64,000 bases of DNA. Origin: Pseudomonas vancouverensis (lineage in GTDB: Bacteria > Pseudomonadota > Gammaproteobacteria > Pseudomonadales > Pseudomonadaceae). The first letter of the stretch is position 1; each line of letters begins with the position of its first letter. Both the position numbers and the translations under genes were made by a program. The stretch is taken from the NCBI RefSeq assembly GCF_004348895.1, contig NZ_RRZK01000036.1, positions 62,001 to 126,000 on the forward strand, written 5' to 3'. Of the stretch, positions 1-10,079 are shown in pieces. The notes under the pieces are model-generated. The model made no database searches, was not told where the DNA came from, and saw only the letters and a program-made list of their open reading frames with translations.

Positions 1-2
1 CA

Positions 3-3000
3 CTGTCGATTCCTTATGCCGTCGACCAACCCGTACTGGTTACTCGTATCGGGGAAACCCGCCCCCTGACCGATGGCCTTGCCGACTTGCGCTTGAGCAT
101 GGTTTACCACTACTTGCCGCTGTCGGAGGTCAAGGCGCTCTACTCCAAGGCCGACATTACCCCTTACCCGTCCTACCAGAACGCAATCAATGCCGTTGCG
201 TTTGGCCAGGCAGATGTGTTTTTGGGCGACACCATTTCGACCCATTACATGATCAACAAGGGCTACCTGAACAATATTCGCATGGCCAATTTCGGCAAAC
301 ATGAAGCGCAGGGTTTCAGCTTTGCAGTGCACAGGGACAATCCCGAACTGCTAAGCATCATCAACGCAATGATCATGGACATGCCTGCTGGTGAACGCGA
401 GAACATCGCCAAACGCTGGAGTGCGGGCAGCGACCTCTTGCTGACCGATCAAAAACTGCAATTTACCGATCGCGAGGAGCAGTGGCTCAAGCTCAATCCC
501 ATCGTGCGTGTCGTGGTCAATGAAGCCTTTGCCCCCCTGACGTTCTTCGACAGCGACGGAAACTTTCGCGGGGTGACCGCCGACTTGCTCGAATTGATCA
601 GGCTGCGTACCGGTTTGCGCTTCGACATCCGCCGCAGTCGCAGCGACGACGAGATGATCGAGCAGATCAAGGACAACAAGGCGGACATGATCGCTGCCCT
701 GCTTCCCAGCAGCCAGCGCCAGTCAAGCCTGAACTTCACGCGCCCCTATCTGGAAAATTCCTATGTCCTGCTGACCCGCAAGACGGTGGATAGCCCGGAC
801 AATCTTTCACAACTAAAAGGCAAGCGCCTGACCATTGCCCGTGGCAATCCCCTGAAAGACTACTTGCAAAAGGAGTTTCCCCGTATCAGGTTGATAGAAA
901 CGGCCGACAGCTTCAGCGCCGTGGAACTGCTCGCCGAAGGCAAGGCTGAAGGCGCGGTGAACTCCTTGATCGTCGCCAACTATTTCATCTCTTCACAGCT
1001 GTTCGAACACAACTTGCAGATCAGCACCACGATCGGTACCGAGCAGGCCGCGTTCGCCCTGGCCACCGCCCGCGACGCCGGGGAACTGAACGCCATCCTC
1101 GACAAGGCATTGCTGAGCATCGCCCCGGAGGAACTGGGTATCATCAACAACCGCTGGCGCGGCTACTCGGCGTCCTCACAAAGTACCTGGCGCCACTATC
1201 ACCGCCTGTTCTATCAGATCGTCATCGGTGCCAGTGTGTTGCTGCTTGTTTCCTTTGCCTGGAACGGCTACATGCGGCTGCAGATCAAGCAGCGCAAGGC
1301 GGCCGAGCGCGCGTTGAACGACCAGTACGAGTTCATGCGTTCACTGGTCAACGGCACGCCTCATCCCATTTACGTGCGTGACCGCCAGGGTTTGCTGCAA
1401 AGCTGCAACGACAGTTATCTGCAGGTATTGGCTGTCACGCGCGAAGACGTGATGGGAAAAGGTGCCCTGCCGGGTACCCTGAGCAATGCCTTCGAAACCC
1501 GGGAGTATCAGGCCGACTACCTGAGCGTCATAACCGAAGGCGAGCCACTGATTGTCGATCGTGAGCTGCACGTCGATGGTCGTCGCCTGACAATTTATCA
1601 CTGGATTCTTCCCTATCGCGACTCCGCCGGCACCGTGCAGGGCATCATCGGCGGCTGGATCGATATCAGCGAGCGGCGGGAGTTGTTCGATAACCTGCGT
1701 CGTGCCAAAGAACGGGCCGATGAAGCCAATCGGGCCAAAAGTACTTTTCTGGCCACCATGAGCCATGAAATACGTACGCCGATGAACGCGATCATCGGCA
1801 TGCTCGAACTGACACTCAAACGTATTGATCGAGGGCATCCGGACCGCCCTTCAATCGATATTGCCTACCACTCGGCGAAGGGTTTGCTGGAGCTGATTGG
1901 CGACATTCTCGACATAGCCCGGATTGAATCCGGGCACTTGAGCCTGAGCCCGGAGCGTGTCAACCCCAGAGAGCTGGTGACGGCGGTGGTGCGGATTTTC
2001 GAGGGCCTGGCACGGCAGAAGAACCTGGAACTTTTGCTGACGGTTCATCCCGACAACCCGAACGTAGACGTAATGCTCGACCCGCTGCGTCTCAAGCAGG
2101 TGCTGTCCAATCTGATCAGCAACGCCATCAAGTTCACGGAACAGGGACAGGTCAGGGTGATGCTCGAGTTGCATCTGACGCAGGATACTTCGCGGGTGCG
2201 GATGCATTTGCAAGTGCTCGATAGTGGCGTTGGCATCAGCGAGCAGGACCAGCTACGGCTGTTCGAACCTTTCGCCCAAGCCGGCAGCACCACGCGGTCG
2301 GCCTTGAGTGGTACGGGGTTGGGCCTGGTGATCAGCCGTAATCTCTGCGAAATGATGGGTGGCAGCCTGGTCCTGAGCAGTGAACCGGATATCGGCACTC
2401 AGGTCGAGGTTTCGCTGCAACTGGACGCGCTGTCGCCCCAGAACACACCTGCGCCCAGCGAAGCGACAATCAGTCCCGCCAGCCATCCCTTGAACGTCCT
2501 GGTGGTCGACGATCACGCGGCCAATCGTCTGCTCATGTGCCAGCAACTGGAATACCTCGGTCACCGATGCGCAGTCGCCGAGAATGGCCAGGCGGGCCTG
2601 CAGGCCTGGACAGGCGACACCTTTGACCTGGTCATCGCCGACTGCAACATGCCGATCATGAACGGCTACGAACTGACACGGGCCATTCGCCAAATCGAAC
2701 AGCAGCAGCAACAACCGGCCTGTACCATTCTTGGCTTCACTGCCAACGCACAACCCGAGGAGCTGCAGCGTTGCAAGCAAGCGGGAATGGATGATTGCCT
2801 GTTCAAACCGCTGAGCCTGAGTGCTTTGAGCCAGTGGGTAGCAACCATATCGCCGAGCCTTGAAGAGACTGTGTTCAACCTGCAGGACCTGCACCTGTTG
2901 ACCGGCGGGGACTTGGCATTGAACAAGCGCTTGCTGACTGAGTTGATCAACAGCAATCGCCTGGATCTGAAAACCCTCCTGGCCTTGGCGCAATCCGCAG

Positions 3001-3227
3001 ACAGACAGGCCCTGCGCGATATCGCCCACAAAATAAAAGGCGCTGCCCGAATCGTACAGGCCACACGATTGATCGAGCGCTGCGAAGCCCTTGAGAAAGC
3101 GTGCCAGGACCATGCCGATAGCATTACGCAATGCTGCGAGACCATGGAGCGTGCCATCCTTGAGTTGGAACACGCGCTGCTGCATCAGACCGGGCAAAAC
3201 GGCGACAGCAAAATGACCGAGCCTTAA
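3..3227 (+). CDS. BvgS/EvgS-like hybrid sensor histidine kinase (5' end outside window)
   Basis: The reading frame is open from the first bases of the window, so the true start lies to the left. Domains in order are the end of one periplasmic SBP_bac_3 domain, a second complete one (about nt 470-1160), a membrane segment (about nt 1210-1275), a PAS domain, a HisKA dimerisation domain with the phospho-accepting His codon at 1764 (motif SHEIRTP), a HATPase with G-boxes near nt 2225-2340, a receiver domain with its phospho-Asp at codon 2640 (ADCNMP), and a C-terminal Hpt domain with His codon 3027 (AHKIKGAA). This is the full His-Asp-His relay of unorthodox sensors of the BvgS family. The ligand is unknown; tandem solute-binding domains suggest a small molecule. 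The next gene, an HD-GYP protein, starts 50 nt downstream and is probably co-transcribed, which hints at an output into cyclic-di-GMP. Confidence 0.93.
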   Translation: MSIPYAVDQPVLVTRIGETRPLTDGLADLRLSMVYHYLPLSEVKALYSKADITPYPSYQNAINAVAFGQADVFLGDTISTHYMINKGYLNNIRMANFGKHEAQGFSFAVHRDNPELLSIINAMIMDMPAGERENIAKRWSAGSDLLLTDQKLQFTDREEQWLKLNPIVRVVVNEAFAPLTFFDSDGNFRGVTADLLELIRLRTGLRFDIRRSRSDDEMIEQIKDNKADMIAALLPSSQRQSSLNFTRPYLENSYVLLTRKTVDSPDNLSQLKGKRLTIARGNPLKDYLQKEFPRIRLIETADSFSAVELLAEGKAEGAVNSLIVANYFISSQLFEHNLQISTTIGTEQAAFALATARDAGELNAILDKALLSIAPEELGIINNRWRGYSASSQSTWRHYHRLFYQIVIGASVLLLVSFAWNGYMRLQIKQRKAAERALNDQYEFMRSLVNGTPHPIYVRDRQGLLQSCNDSYLQVLAVTREDVMGKGALPGTLSNAFETREYQADYLSVITEGEPLIVDRELHVDGRRLTIYHWILPYRDSAGTVQGIIGGWIDISERRELFDNLRRAKERADEANRAKSTFLATMSHEIRTPMNAIIGMLELTLKRIDRGHPDRPSIDIAYHSAKGLLELIGDILDIARIESGHLSLSPERVNPRELVTAVVRIFEGLARQKNLELLLTVHPDNPNVDVMLDPLRLKQVLSNLISNAIKFTEQGQVRVMLELHLTQDTSRVRMHLQVLDSGVGISEQDQLRLFEPFAQAGSTTRSALSGTGLGLVISRNLCEMMGGSLVLSSEPDIGTQVEVSLQLDALSPQNTPAPSEATISPASHPLNVLVVDDHAANRLLMCQQLEYLGHRCAVAENGQAGLQAWTGDTFDLVIADCNMPIMNGYELTRAIRQIEQQQQQPACTILGFTANAQPEELQRCKQAGMDDCLFKPLSLSALSQWVATISPSLEETVFNLQDLHLLTGGDLALNKRLLTELINSNRLDLKTLLALAQSADRQALRDIAHKIKGAARIVQATRLIERCEALEKACQDHADSITQCCETMERAILELEHALLHQTGQNGDSKMTEP

Positions 3228-3277
3228 CTATGCTTGGGCGCTCAGCAGTGCGTTATCCATCATGGAGAAGACCTGCA

Positions 3278-6223
3278 ATGCCCAACCCACTGCGCCCGGA
3301 CCCACGCCGCTTTCCGCTGCACGTCCATATCAGCGTGATGTTCACCTTTCTGCTGTTGCTGACCGGTATCGTACTGGGCATTTTCAATTATCGACAAACC
3401 ACGCAAATCATTCTGTCCAGCAGTGAGAAGCTGTTCAACCGCATCGAGCAGGATGTCCGCCTTGATCTGAAAGCCACTTATGAGCCGATACGTCATCTGC
3501 TGAGCCTGCTGGTGCTCGATCCGGCGACCCAGGCACCCGGGCTGGAGCAACGCCTGGTGCTCCTGAGACCCTTCACCCAGGCATTGCAGGACAACCCGAA
3601 CCTGGCATCGCTGTATGTCGGCTACAACAACGGTGATTTTTTCATGGTGCGCCCGCTGCGCACAAAGGCTTTGAAAGACCTGCTCAAGGCTCCACCAGCA
3701 GCGACGTATCAGGTGTGGAGCATCGAGCACAGCAGTAATGGCCAGTCTCACTCGCAGTCTTTGTTCTTCGATCCGGGCCTGACCCTGATCAGCCGCCAGG
3801 ATAATCCCGGCGACAGCTACGATCCGCGTACCCGCACCTGGTTCACCAACGCGCACAACGACGACGATCAGATCACCACCGAACCCTACGTCTTCTTCTC
3901 CACTCACAACATCGGTACGACGCTGGCCCGACGCAGCAACGAAAACGCAGTCATGGGTGCTGACCTGACCCTGGCCGATCTCAGCGCGACGCTGACCAAG
4001 CACGTGGTAACGCCCAACACTGAAATCGTGCTGTTCGATGCAGAAGGCAATGCCATTGCCTATCCCGATAGCCGCCGACTGCTTGTCGATGATCAAACCA
4101 CACGCTTGATCAAGGCTGCGGACTTGAGCCCCGCTCTTGCCGCACTGCTCAATGATCCCCCGCCAGGCAAGCGCCTGAAAGCCGCGGGGCACCAGTGGAT
4201 CGTGGCCCGCAGTAGCATGCAGGAGGGCGGGCCCCAGGGGTTGCAACTGGCACTGCTGGTACCCGAGGACGAATTGCTGGTCGATGCCTATCGCATGCGC
4301 TGGCAAGGCGCCCTGATTACCTTGGCAACCCTGCTGTTGTGCCTGCCACTGGGCTGGCTGACATCAAGAGTGCTGGTCAAGCCGTTGCGGGCGCTGGTGC
4401 AGGAGGCCGATGCGATTCGCAGCTTCGACTTCAACTTTCCGCTGTCCCGTCGCTCACCAGTACTGGAGGTAGACCAACTGAGCGTGTCGATGGCACGCAT
4501 GAAAGATACCTTGGCGAGTTTTTTCCAAATCACCGATAGCCTGAGTGCGGAAACCCGTTTTGCCCCCTTGCTGGAACGGGTACTGTTTGAAACCACGAAA
4601 ATCGGCCAGGCCCAGGCCGGGCTGATTTACCTGCGTGAAGGTGACGGCGATCGCATGGAGCCTCACGGTCTGGTCATCAACGACAGCGCCGTCGACCTGG
4701 CCGCGTATGACATCCTTGGCCATGCGCTCGATGACCCACACAGCCCGGCCTGGGTGCGGCAGCTGGCCCATGCCGACAATACGGTCAGCAACCTGGGTTT
4801 CGAGCAGGCCGGCGACCTGCAAAAAATACTCCTGGCACTCGATTGCCCCAGGGTCCATCTGATTGGCATTCGCCTGCACAATCGCCATAACGAGACCGTG
4901 GGACTGTTGGCGTTTCTGTTGGCCGACACGGGCAACCAGAGCGATCTGGCAAAACTGCGACCTGACCGCATCGCGTTTCTTCAGGCCGTTTCCGGCGCGG
5001 CTGCCGTGAGTATCGAAAGTCAGCGCCTGCAAGCCAGGCAAAAGCAGCTGCTGGATGCTTTCATTCAGTTGCTGGCGGGTGCCATCGATGCAAAAAGCCC
5101 TTATACCGGCGGGCATTGCCAGCGAGTGCCGGAACTGACCCTGATGCTGGCCCAGGCCGCTGCCACCAGCCAGGAACCTGCGTTCAAGGGCTATCAACCG
5201 ACCGAGGACGAATGGGAGGCACTGCACATTGCCGCCTGGCTGCACGATTGCGGCAAGGTCACCACGCCGGAATACGTGGTCGACAAGGCGACGAAGCTGG
5301 AAACCCTGTACGACCGTATCCACGAAATCCGCACCCGTTTCGAGGTACTCAAACGCGATGCCTGGATCAACTATTGGCAGGCCATCGCCCTGGGGGGTGA
5401 CGAGCAACATCTGGCGCAACTGCGCAATGCGCAATTGGCCGGGCTTGATGATGACTTTGCCTTTGTCGCTCGCTGCAACCTCGGCAGCGAAGCCATGGAT
5501 GACGCTGATCTGCAGCGCCTGAACAGCCTCGCGCAACGGACCTGGACGCGTACCCTGGATGATCGGCTGGGCGTGTCCTGGGAAGAGAACCGCCGTCAGG
5601 CGCGTATGCCGGCGGCGAGCTTGCCGGTCAGTGAACCGCTGCTCGCGGACAAACAGGAACACTTGTTCGAACGGCCGGAAAGCGAGCTGATTGCGCAGGA
5701 CCATCCCTTGGGCTTCAAACTCGATGTGCCCGCACACAAGTTCAACCGGGGCGAGTTGTACAACCTGAGCATCACGCGAGGCACCCTGACGCGCGAGGAA
5801 CGCTACATCATCAACAACCACATCGTGCAGACGATCCTGATGCTCAACCACCTGCCCTTCCCCAGTCACCTGCGCAGTGTCGCGGAGATCGCCGGCGGTC
5901 ACCATGAAAAGATGGACGGCAGCGGTTACCCGAAACGCTTGCGGCGCGAGGAAATGAGCCTGCCGGCACGGATGATGGCAATAGCCGATATTTTCGAAGC
6001 GCTGACCGCTGCCGATCGCCCCTACAAGAAGGCCAAGACCCTGAGTGAAGCCCTGGGCATCATGGCCTTCATGTGCCGGGATGCACACATCGACCCCGAT
6101 CTGTTCGAGCTGTTCATCAAGGCGCAAATCTATCTGCAGTACGCCAGGCGCTTTCTCGACCCAGCCCAGATCGATGCCGTGGATCCGTCGAGCCTGCTGG
6201 TCAAGGCAGGCTTGACAGTGTGA
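3278..6223 (+). CDS. Cache-HAMP-GAF-HD-GYP cyclic-di-GMP phosphodiesterase-like protein
   Basis: I place the start at ATG 3278 because GGAGAAG lies 7 nt upstream; an in-frame ATG at 3230 has no such site. The 981-residue protein has an N-terminal membrane segment, a periplasmic Cache-like sensor (about residues 45-330), a second membrane segment, a HAMP linker, a GAF-like domain (about 420-580) and a C-terminal HD-GYP domain. The metal-binding motif HDCGK and the signature HHEKMDGSGYP are intact, so hydrolysis of cyclic-di-GMP is likely. The distance between these two motifs is about 220 residues, against roughly 60 in typical HD-GYP proteins as I recall them, so the domain carries a large insertion. 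It follows the hybrid kinase with a 50-nt gap and ends directly against the convergent fRMsr gene with no spacer. Confidence 0.9.
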   Translation: MPNPLRPDPRRFPLHVHISVMFTFLLLLTGIVLGIFNYRQTTQIILSSSEKLFNRIEQDVRLDLKATYEPIRHLLSLLVLDPATQAPGLEQRLVLLRPFTQALQDNPNLASLYVGYNNGDFFMVRPLRTKALKDLLKAPPAATYQVWSIEHSSNGQSHSQSLFFDPGLTLISRQDNPGDSYDPRTRTWFTNAHNDDDQITTEPYVFFSTHNIGTTLARRSNENAVMGADLTLADLSATLTKHVVTPNTEIVLFDAEGNAIAYPDSRRLLVDDQTTRLIKAADLSPALAALLNDPPPGKRLKAAGHQWIVARSSMQEGGPQGLQLALLVPEDELLVDAYRMRWQGALITLATLLLCLPLGWLTSRVLVKPLRALVQEADAIRSFDFNFPLSRRSPVLEVDQLSVSMARMKDTLASFFQITDSLSAETRFAPLLERVLFETTKIGQAQAGLIYLREGDGDRMEPHGLVINDSAVDLAAYDILGHALDDPHSPAWVRQLAHADNTVSNLGFEQAGDLQKILLALDCPRVHLIGIRLHNRHNETVGLLAFLLADTGNQSDLAKLRPDRIAFLQAVSGAAAVSIESQRLQARQKQLLDAFIQLLAGAIDAKSPYTGGHCQRVPELTLMLAQAAATSQEPAFKGYQPTEDEWEALHIAAWLHDCGKVTTPEYVVDKATKLETLYDRIHEIRTRFEVLKRDAWINYWQAIALGGDEQHLAQLRNAQLAGLDDDFAFVARCNLGSEAMDDADLQRLNSLAQRTWTRTLDDRLGVSWEENRRQARMPAASLPVSEPLLADKQEHLFERPESELIAQDHPLGFKLDVPAHKFNRGELYNLSITRGTLTREERYIINNHIVQTILMLNHLPFPSHLRSVAEIAGGHHEKMDGSGYPKRLRREEMSLPARMMAIADIFEALTAADRPYKKAKTLSEALGIMAFMCRDAHIDPDLFELFIKAQIYLQYARRFLDPAQIDAVDPSSLLVKAGLTV

Positions 6224-6706
6224 TCAGCAGTCGGTCAGGCGCAGGAAAATCGCTGCCAGCTGCTCGATGCCGGCCTGATCCTGCGCAGTGAAGCGCGCCA
6301 GTTTCGGGCTGTCGAGATCCAGCACACCGATCAGTCGGCCGTCCTTGATCAGCGGCACCACCAGTTCGCTGTTGGACGCACTGTCACAGGCAATGTGGCC
6401 CGGGAATGCGTGAACATCCTCAACCAACTGCGTCTGCAAGGTGGCCGCCGCCGTGCCGCAAACACCGCGACCGAACGGAATTCGCACGCAGGCGATCTGC
6501 CCCTGAAACGGGCCCAGCACCAGCTCTTCATTGCGATTGAGGTAAAAGCCGGCCCAGTTCAGGTCCTCGAGTTGATTGAACAGGAACGCCGAGAACTGCG
6601 CGGCGTTGGCGATGAAGTCGCGCTCGTCCGCCAGTAGCGATTCCAGCTGCGCATGCAGCATGCCGTAGCCTTCGAGGCCTTGGCCGCTTTGCTGTAAATC
6701 GATCAT
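6224..6706 (-). CDS. Free methionine-(R)-sulfoxide reductase, GAF type
   Basis: This 160-residue cytoplasmic GAF-domain protein reduces free methionine-(R)-sulfoxide using thioredoxin equivalents. The three redox cysteines of the family are present at C73, C83 and C107; their spacing (10 and 24 residues) is the same as I recall for E. coli YebR (C84, C94, C118). The start is the ATG at 6706, whose ATGA overlaps the stop of the upstream DUF815 gene, so the two are translationally coupled. An upstream extension of the frame only reads into the neighbouring gene. It belongs with gpx, msrB and ohr in this window as repair or defence against oxidants. Confidence 0.9.
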   Translation of the reverse strand: MIDLQQSGQGLEGYGMLHAQLESLLADERDFIANAAQFSAFLFNQLEDLNWAGFYLNRNEELVLGPFQGQIACVRIPFGRGVCGTAAATLQTQLVEDVHAFPGHIACDSASNSELVVPLIKDGRLIGVLDLDSPKLARFTAQDQAGIEQLAAIFLRLTDC

Positions 6707-7593
6707 GCCTTGTGCTCCAACAGTTTCAGTCCGACCCAGTAACGGGCAAATTGATAGGCGCAACGCCCGTTGCGATTGCCTCGGCCAGTGGCCCAGCGCA
6801 CTGCCAGGATGTCCAGTTCCTCGGTCCGCTCCCAGGGCAGGCCGGCCTTGGCGGCCAACTGGCCGATCCAGTGCTCGACGACGTCGAGGAAGTGTTCCTG
6901 GGTGAATGGATAGAACGACAGCCACAGCCCGAAACGGTCCGACAGCGCGATCTTGTCTTCCACCGCCTCACTGGGGTGCAGTTCGCCGTCCACGCGTTTC
7001 CAGTTTTCGTTGTCGCTTTCCTTCTCCGGTACCAGGTGACGGCGGTTGGAAGTCGCATACAGCAACACATTGTCCGGCGCCTGTTCCAGCGAGCCATCGA
7101 GGACACTTTTGAGTACCCGGTAATCGCCCTCGCCCGACTCGAATGACAGGTCATCGCAAAACAGCACGAAGCGCTGGGGCAGCTTGGCAATCTGTTCGAC
7201 CACCCGCGGCAGGTCCGCCAGATGATCACGCTCGATCTCGATCAGGCGCAGACCGGCCTGCGCATGTTCGGCCAGCAATGCCCGCACCAGCGACGACTTA
7301 CCGGTGCCGCGGGAACCCCAGAGCAGCGCATGGTTGGCCGGCATGCCATCGAGGAATTGCTGGGTATTACGCCCCAGTTGTTCCACTTGGCGGTCGACAC
7401 CGATCAAGTCGGACAAGCGCATGTCGAGGCTGACCTCCAGCGGCATCAAATAACCGCCACGGGTCTCCCGCTGCCAGCGCGCAGCCAGGCATTGCGTCCA
7501 GTCAATGGCGGGACGAGGCGCGGGCAACAAGGGCTCGATACGGGCCAGAACGGCATCGGCGCGTTCAAGAAAAGCATTCAATCGGGAATCCAC
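6703..7593 (-). CDS. DUF815-family AAA+ ATPase
   Basis: This 296-residue protein carries a P-loop, GSRGTGKS, at residues 93-100 and a Walker B segment, FVLFCDD, ending at D147-D148, followed by a sensor-like ATSNRRH segment. That layout is characteristic of the DUF815 family of predicted AAA+ ATPases, whose cellular role is not established. The likely start is a GTG at 7593 with GAGGAG 5 nt upstream. Its stop overlaps the start of the fRMsr gene by 4 nt (ATGA), so both are one operon, divergent from sagS. I cannot deduce a partner or substrate from the sequence. Confidence 0.88.
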   Translation of the reverse strand: MDSRLNAFLERADAVLARIEPLLPAPRPAIDWTQCLAARWQRETRGGYLMPLEVSLDMRLSDLIGVDRQVEQLGRNTQQFLDGMPANHALLWGSRGTGKSSLVRALLAEHAQAGLRLIEIERDHLADLPRVVEQIAKLPQRFVLFCDDLSFESGEGDYRVLKSVLDGSLEQAPDNVLLYATSNRRHLVPEKESDNENWKRVDGELHPSEAVEDKIALSDRFGLWLSFYPFTQEHFLDVVEHWIGQLAAKAGLPWERTEELDILAVRWATGRGNRNGRCAYQFARYWVGLKLLEHKA

Positions 7594-7742
7594 GACTTCT
7601 CCTCGGGCACGTTCACAGTAATGATGGCGATACAGCGATGAAACATAGCGTTCGGTGATCGGTCCACCTCGTGGTACAAGGCTCGCGACACATCAGTAGG
7701 CAAGCATGTTCGGCTATGCTTGAGCAGCGAAAGGAAACGGAA

Positions 7743-10079
7743 GTGGCTCACCCCCCCATGGAAATCAAATTCACCAACCGACTGTCCTACAAACAGGCGC
7801 GGCTGACCGTGCTGGTCGGTTTCATTCTGGGTACGCTGCTCAGTCTGCTGCAAATAGGCATCGATTATGCCAGTGAAGACGCTTCCATCAATCGTGAAAT
7901 CCTTTCATTGCTGGAAATCAGCCACAACCCGGCCTCGCGCATCGCCTACAACATCGATGCCGAACTCGCCAAGGAGCTGACTCAGGGACTGTTGCGTTCA
8001 CCCGCAATCATTGGCGTGAAACTGACCGACAACAACGGCACCGTGCTGGCCAACGTCAAACGGCCGAGCGTGGAAAGCAACTATCGCGTGCTCAGCGACT
8101 TCCTGTTCGGTGCCAATCGACAGTTTGAAGACCGCCTGTACCTGGATCACCTGCCCAACGAGTCCCTCGGCACACTGCGTTTGAGTGTCGACACCTATCC
8201 GTTCGGCAACCGCTTCCTGCGTCGGGCGGAGGTGACCCTGATCAACGGCTTCGCGCGCAGCCTGTTGCTGACCGGTATTCTGCTCGCACTGTTTTACGTG
8301 ATGTTGACCAAGCCTCTGGCGCGGGTGATTCGCGAATTGAGCAGCCGCGATCCCGGCAGCACCGAACAGACCGCGCTGGAATGCCCTTCCGGGCATGCCA
8401 AGGACGAAATCGGCGTACTGGTAAAAGTGGCCAACCAGCAATTCCAAAACATCGCCACCGAGATCCAGCAACGGCGCAATGCCGAAAACCGCCTGACCGA
8501 CTATCTCGGGCAACTGGAAAACATCGTGTCGGCGCGTACCACCGAGCTCAAGTCGATCAACGCCCGGCTCAGTCAGTCCAACGAGGAACTGCAAATCGCC
8601 CGCAGCACCGCGCTGGACATGGCTGAAGCGCGCTCGGTGTTCCTCGCCAACATGAGCCATGAAATCCGCACACCGCTCAATGGCTTGCTGGGGATGATCG
8701 CGCTGTCGCTCGACGGGCCGCTCACCGCCGAGCAACAGCAGCAACTGTCGATCGCCCATGACTCGGGCAAAGTGCTGGTGGAGCTGCTCAACGATATTCT
8801 CGATCTGTCGAAGTTCGATGCCGGCCAGCTGGAACTCGAGCACATCCCTTTTGATCTCGGCGCCCTGGTCGAGGACACCGCCAACCTGCTCTCGCAGAAC
8901 GCTGCACCGAGCGTTGAGCTGACGTGCCTCATTGATCCACACTTTCCGGCGCTGGTACTCGGTGATCCGACCCGCGTGCGGCAGATCGTCAGCAATCTGC
9001 TGTCCAACGCCCTCAAGTTCACCCGCTTCGGCCGCGTCGATGTGCGCCTGTCTGCCTTTGACGAGGGTGTCAGAATCGAAGTTTGCGACACCGGCATCGG
9101 TATTCCCCAGGATGCCCAGGTCAAGATCTTCCAGCCCTTTACCCAGGCTGGCGCCGGCATCACTCGGCAGTTCGGCGGCACCGGATTGGGCCTGGCCCTG
9201 ACGTACAACCTCTGCGAAGCCATGCAAGGGCGCCTGACGATCAGCTCCGAGGCCGGATTCGGCAGCCAGTTCTGCGCGGACTTGCCGCTACCCAGCCATA
9301 CCCGCCCGATGCCGATTACCCCGCTGTCGGGCAAGATCATCGCCATCACCTCGTCCAGCAGCGGACTGGGCGAGTTGTTGAGCAGCCTTTTGCCTGGCTG
9401 GGGCCTTGACTACCAGCGACGCTCAATCGACGACCCGATGATCGGTGTAGAAGTCGATGTGTTGATCACCGACTGTCCCGAGTGCCTGTTCAACCTGCGG
9501 CCGACAATCAGCGCTCCGATCCTGCTGGTCACCGCTTACGGTAACTTCATGCCTGGCGAAGAGGTCGGCGCCCTGGCCCCGTTGCAGCAACAGGCGCGCC
9601 CACTGGCACGCAATGCGCTGTATCAGGCCTTGAAACGAATTCTGCTGCCGGACGCACACACCGGCAACGAAGCCAGCCTTGAAGCCCGTAGTCCGCAACG
9701 TCGCGGGCGCGTGCTGCTGGTGGAAGACAATCCGGTCAATCAACTGGTGGCCAAGGGCATGCTCGGCAAGCTCGGTTGCGAGGTGACGACGGCGGCCCAT
9801 GGTGCCGAGGCACTGGATCAGCTTGAACTGAAAGCCTTCGACCTGGTGCTGATGGACTGCAACATGCCGGTGATGGACGGCTACGAAGCCAGCCGGCAGA
9901 TTCGCCGCAGCGGACGCTGGCCGCAATTGCCCATCGTCGCCCTGACAGCCAATGCCATGTCCGAAGAACGCGAACGTTGTCGGGCAGCAGGCATGAGTGA
10001 CTACCTGGCCAAACCGTTCCGGCGCGAAGAACTGGCCGCCCTGCTGGATCTGTGGATACCGGCGACTACAGCGCCTTGA
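7743..10079 (+). CDS. sagS: SagS-like hybrid sensor histidine kinase/response regulator
   Basis: The 778-residue protein has two membrane segments near the N-terminus enclosing a periplasmic sensor region, a HAMP-like and coiled linker, a HisKA domain with phospho-His at residue 306 (motif MSHEIRTP), a HATPase (G-boxes DTGIGIP and GTGLGL) and a C-terminal receiver with phospho-Asp 705 (LMDCNMPVMDGY). There is no Hpt domain, so it needs an external phosphotransfer protein. In P. aeruginosa SagS (PA2824) has this architecture, controls the switch to surface growth, and lies next to ospR as here. I favour the GTG start at 7743 with AGGAA 6 nt upstream; ATG codons at 7716 and 7758 are alternatives. 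The 3' end overlaps the convergent ospR by 14 nt. Orthology is inferred from architecture and neighbours. Confidence 0.85.
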   Translation: MAHPPMEIKFTNRLSYKQARLTVLVGFILGTLLSLLQIGIDYASEDASINREILSLLEISHNPASRIAYNIDAELAKELTQGLLRSPAIIGVKLTDNNGTVLANVKRPSVESNYRVLSDFLFGANRQFEDRLYLDHLPNESLGTLRLSVDTYPFGNRFLRRAEVTLINGFARSLLLTGILLALFYVMLTKPLARVIRELSSRDPGSTEQTALECPSGHAKDEIGVLVKVANQQFQNIATEIQQRRNAENRLTDYLGQLENIVSARTTELKSINARLSQSNEELQIARSTALDMAEARSVFLANMSHEIRTPLNGLLGMIALSLDGPLTAEQQQQLSIAHDSGKVLVELLNDILDLSKFDAGQLELEHIPFDLGALVEDTANLLSQNAAPSVELTCLIDPHFPALVLGDPTRVRQIVSNLLSNALKFTRFGRVDVRLSAFDEGVRIEVCDTGIGIPQDAQVKIFQPFTQAGAGITRQFGGTGLGLALTYNLCEAMQGRLTISSEAGFGSQFCADLPLPSHTRPMPITPLSGKIIAITSSSSGLGELLSSLLPGWGLDYQRRSIDDPMIGVEVDVLITDCPECLFNLRPTISAPILLVTAYGNFMPGEEVGALAPLQQQARPLARNALYQALKRILLPDAHTGNEASLEARSPQRRGRVLLVEDNPVNQLVAKGMLGKLGCEVTTAAHGAEALDQLELKAFDLVLMDCNMPVMDGYEASRQIRRSGRWPQLPIVALTANAMSEERERCRAAGMSDYLAKPFRREELAALLDLWIPATTAP

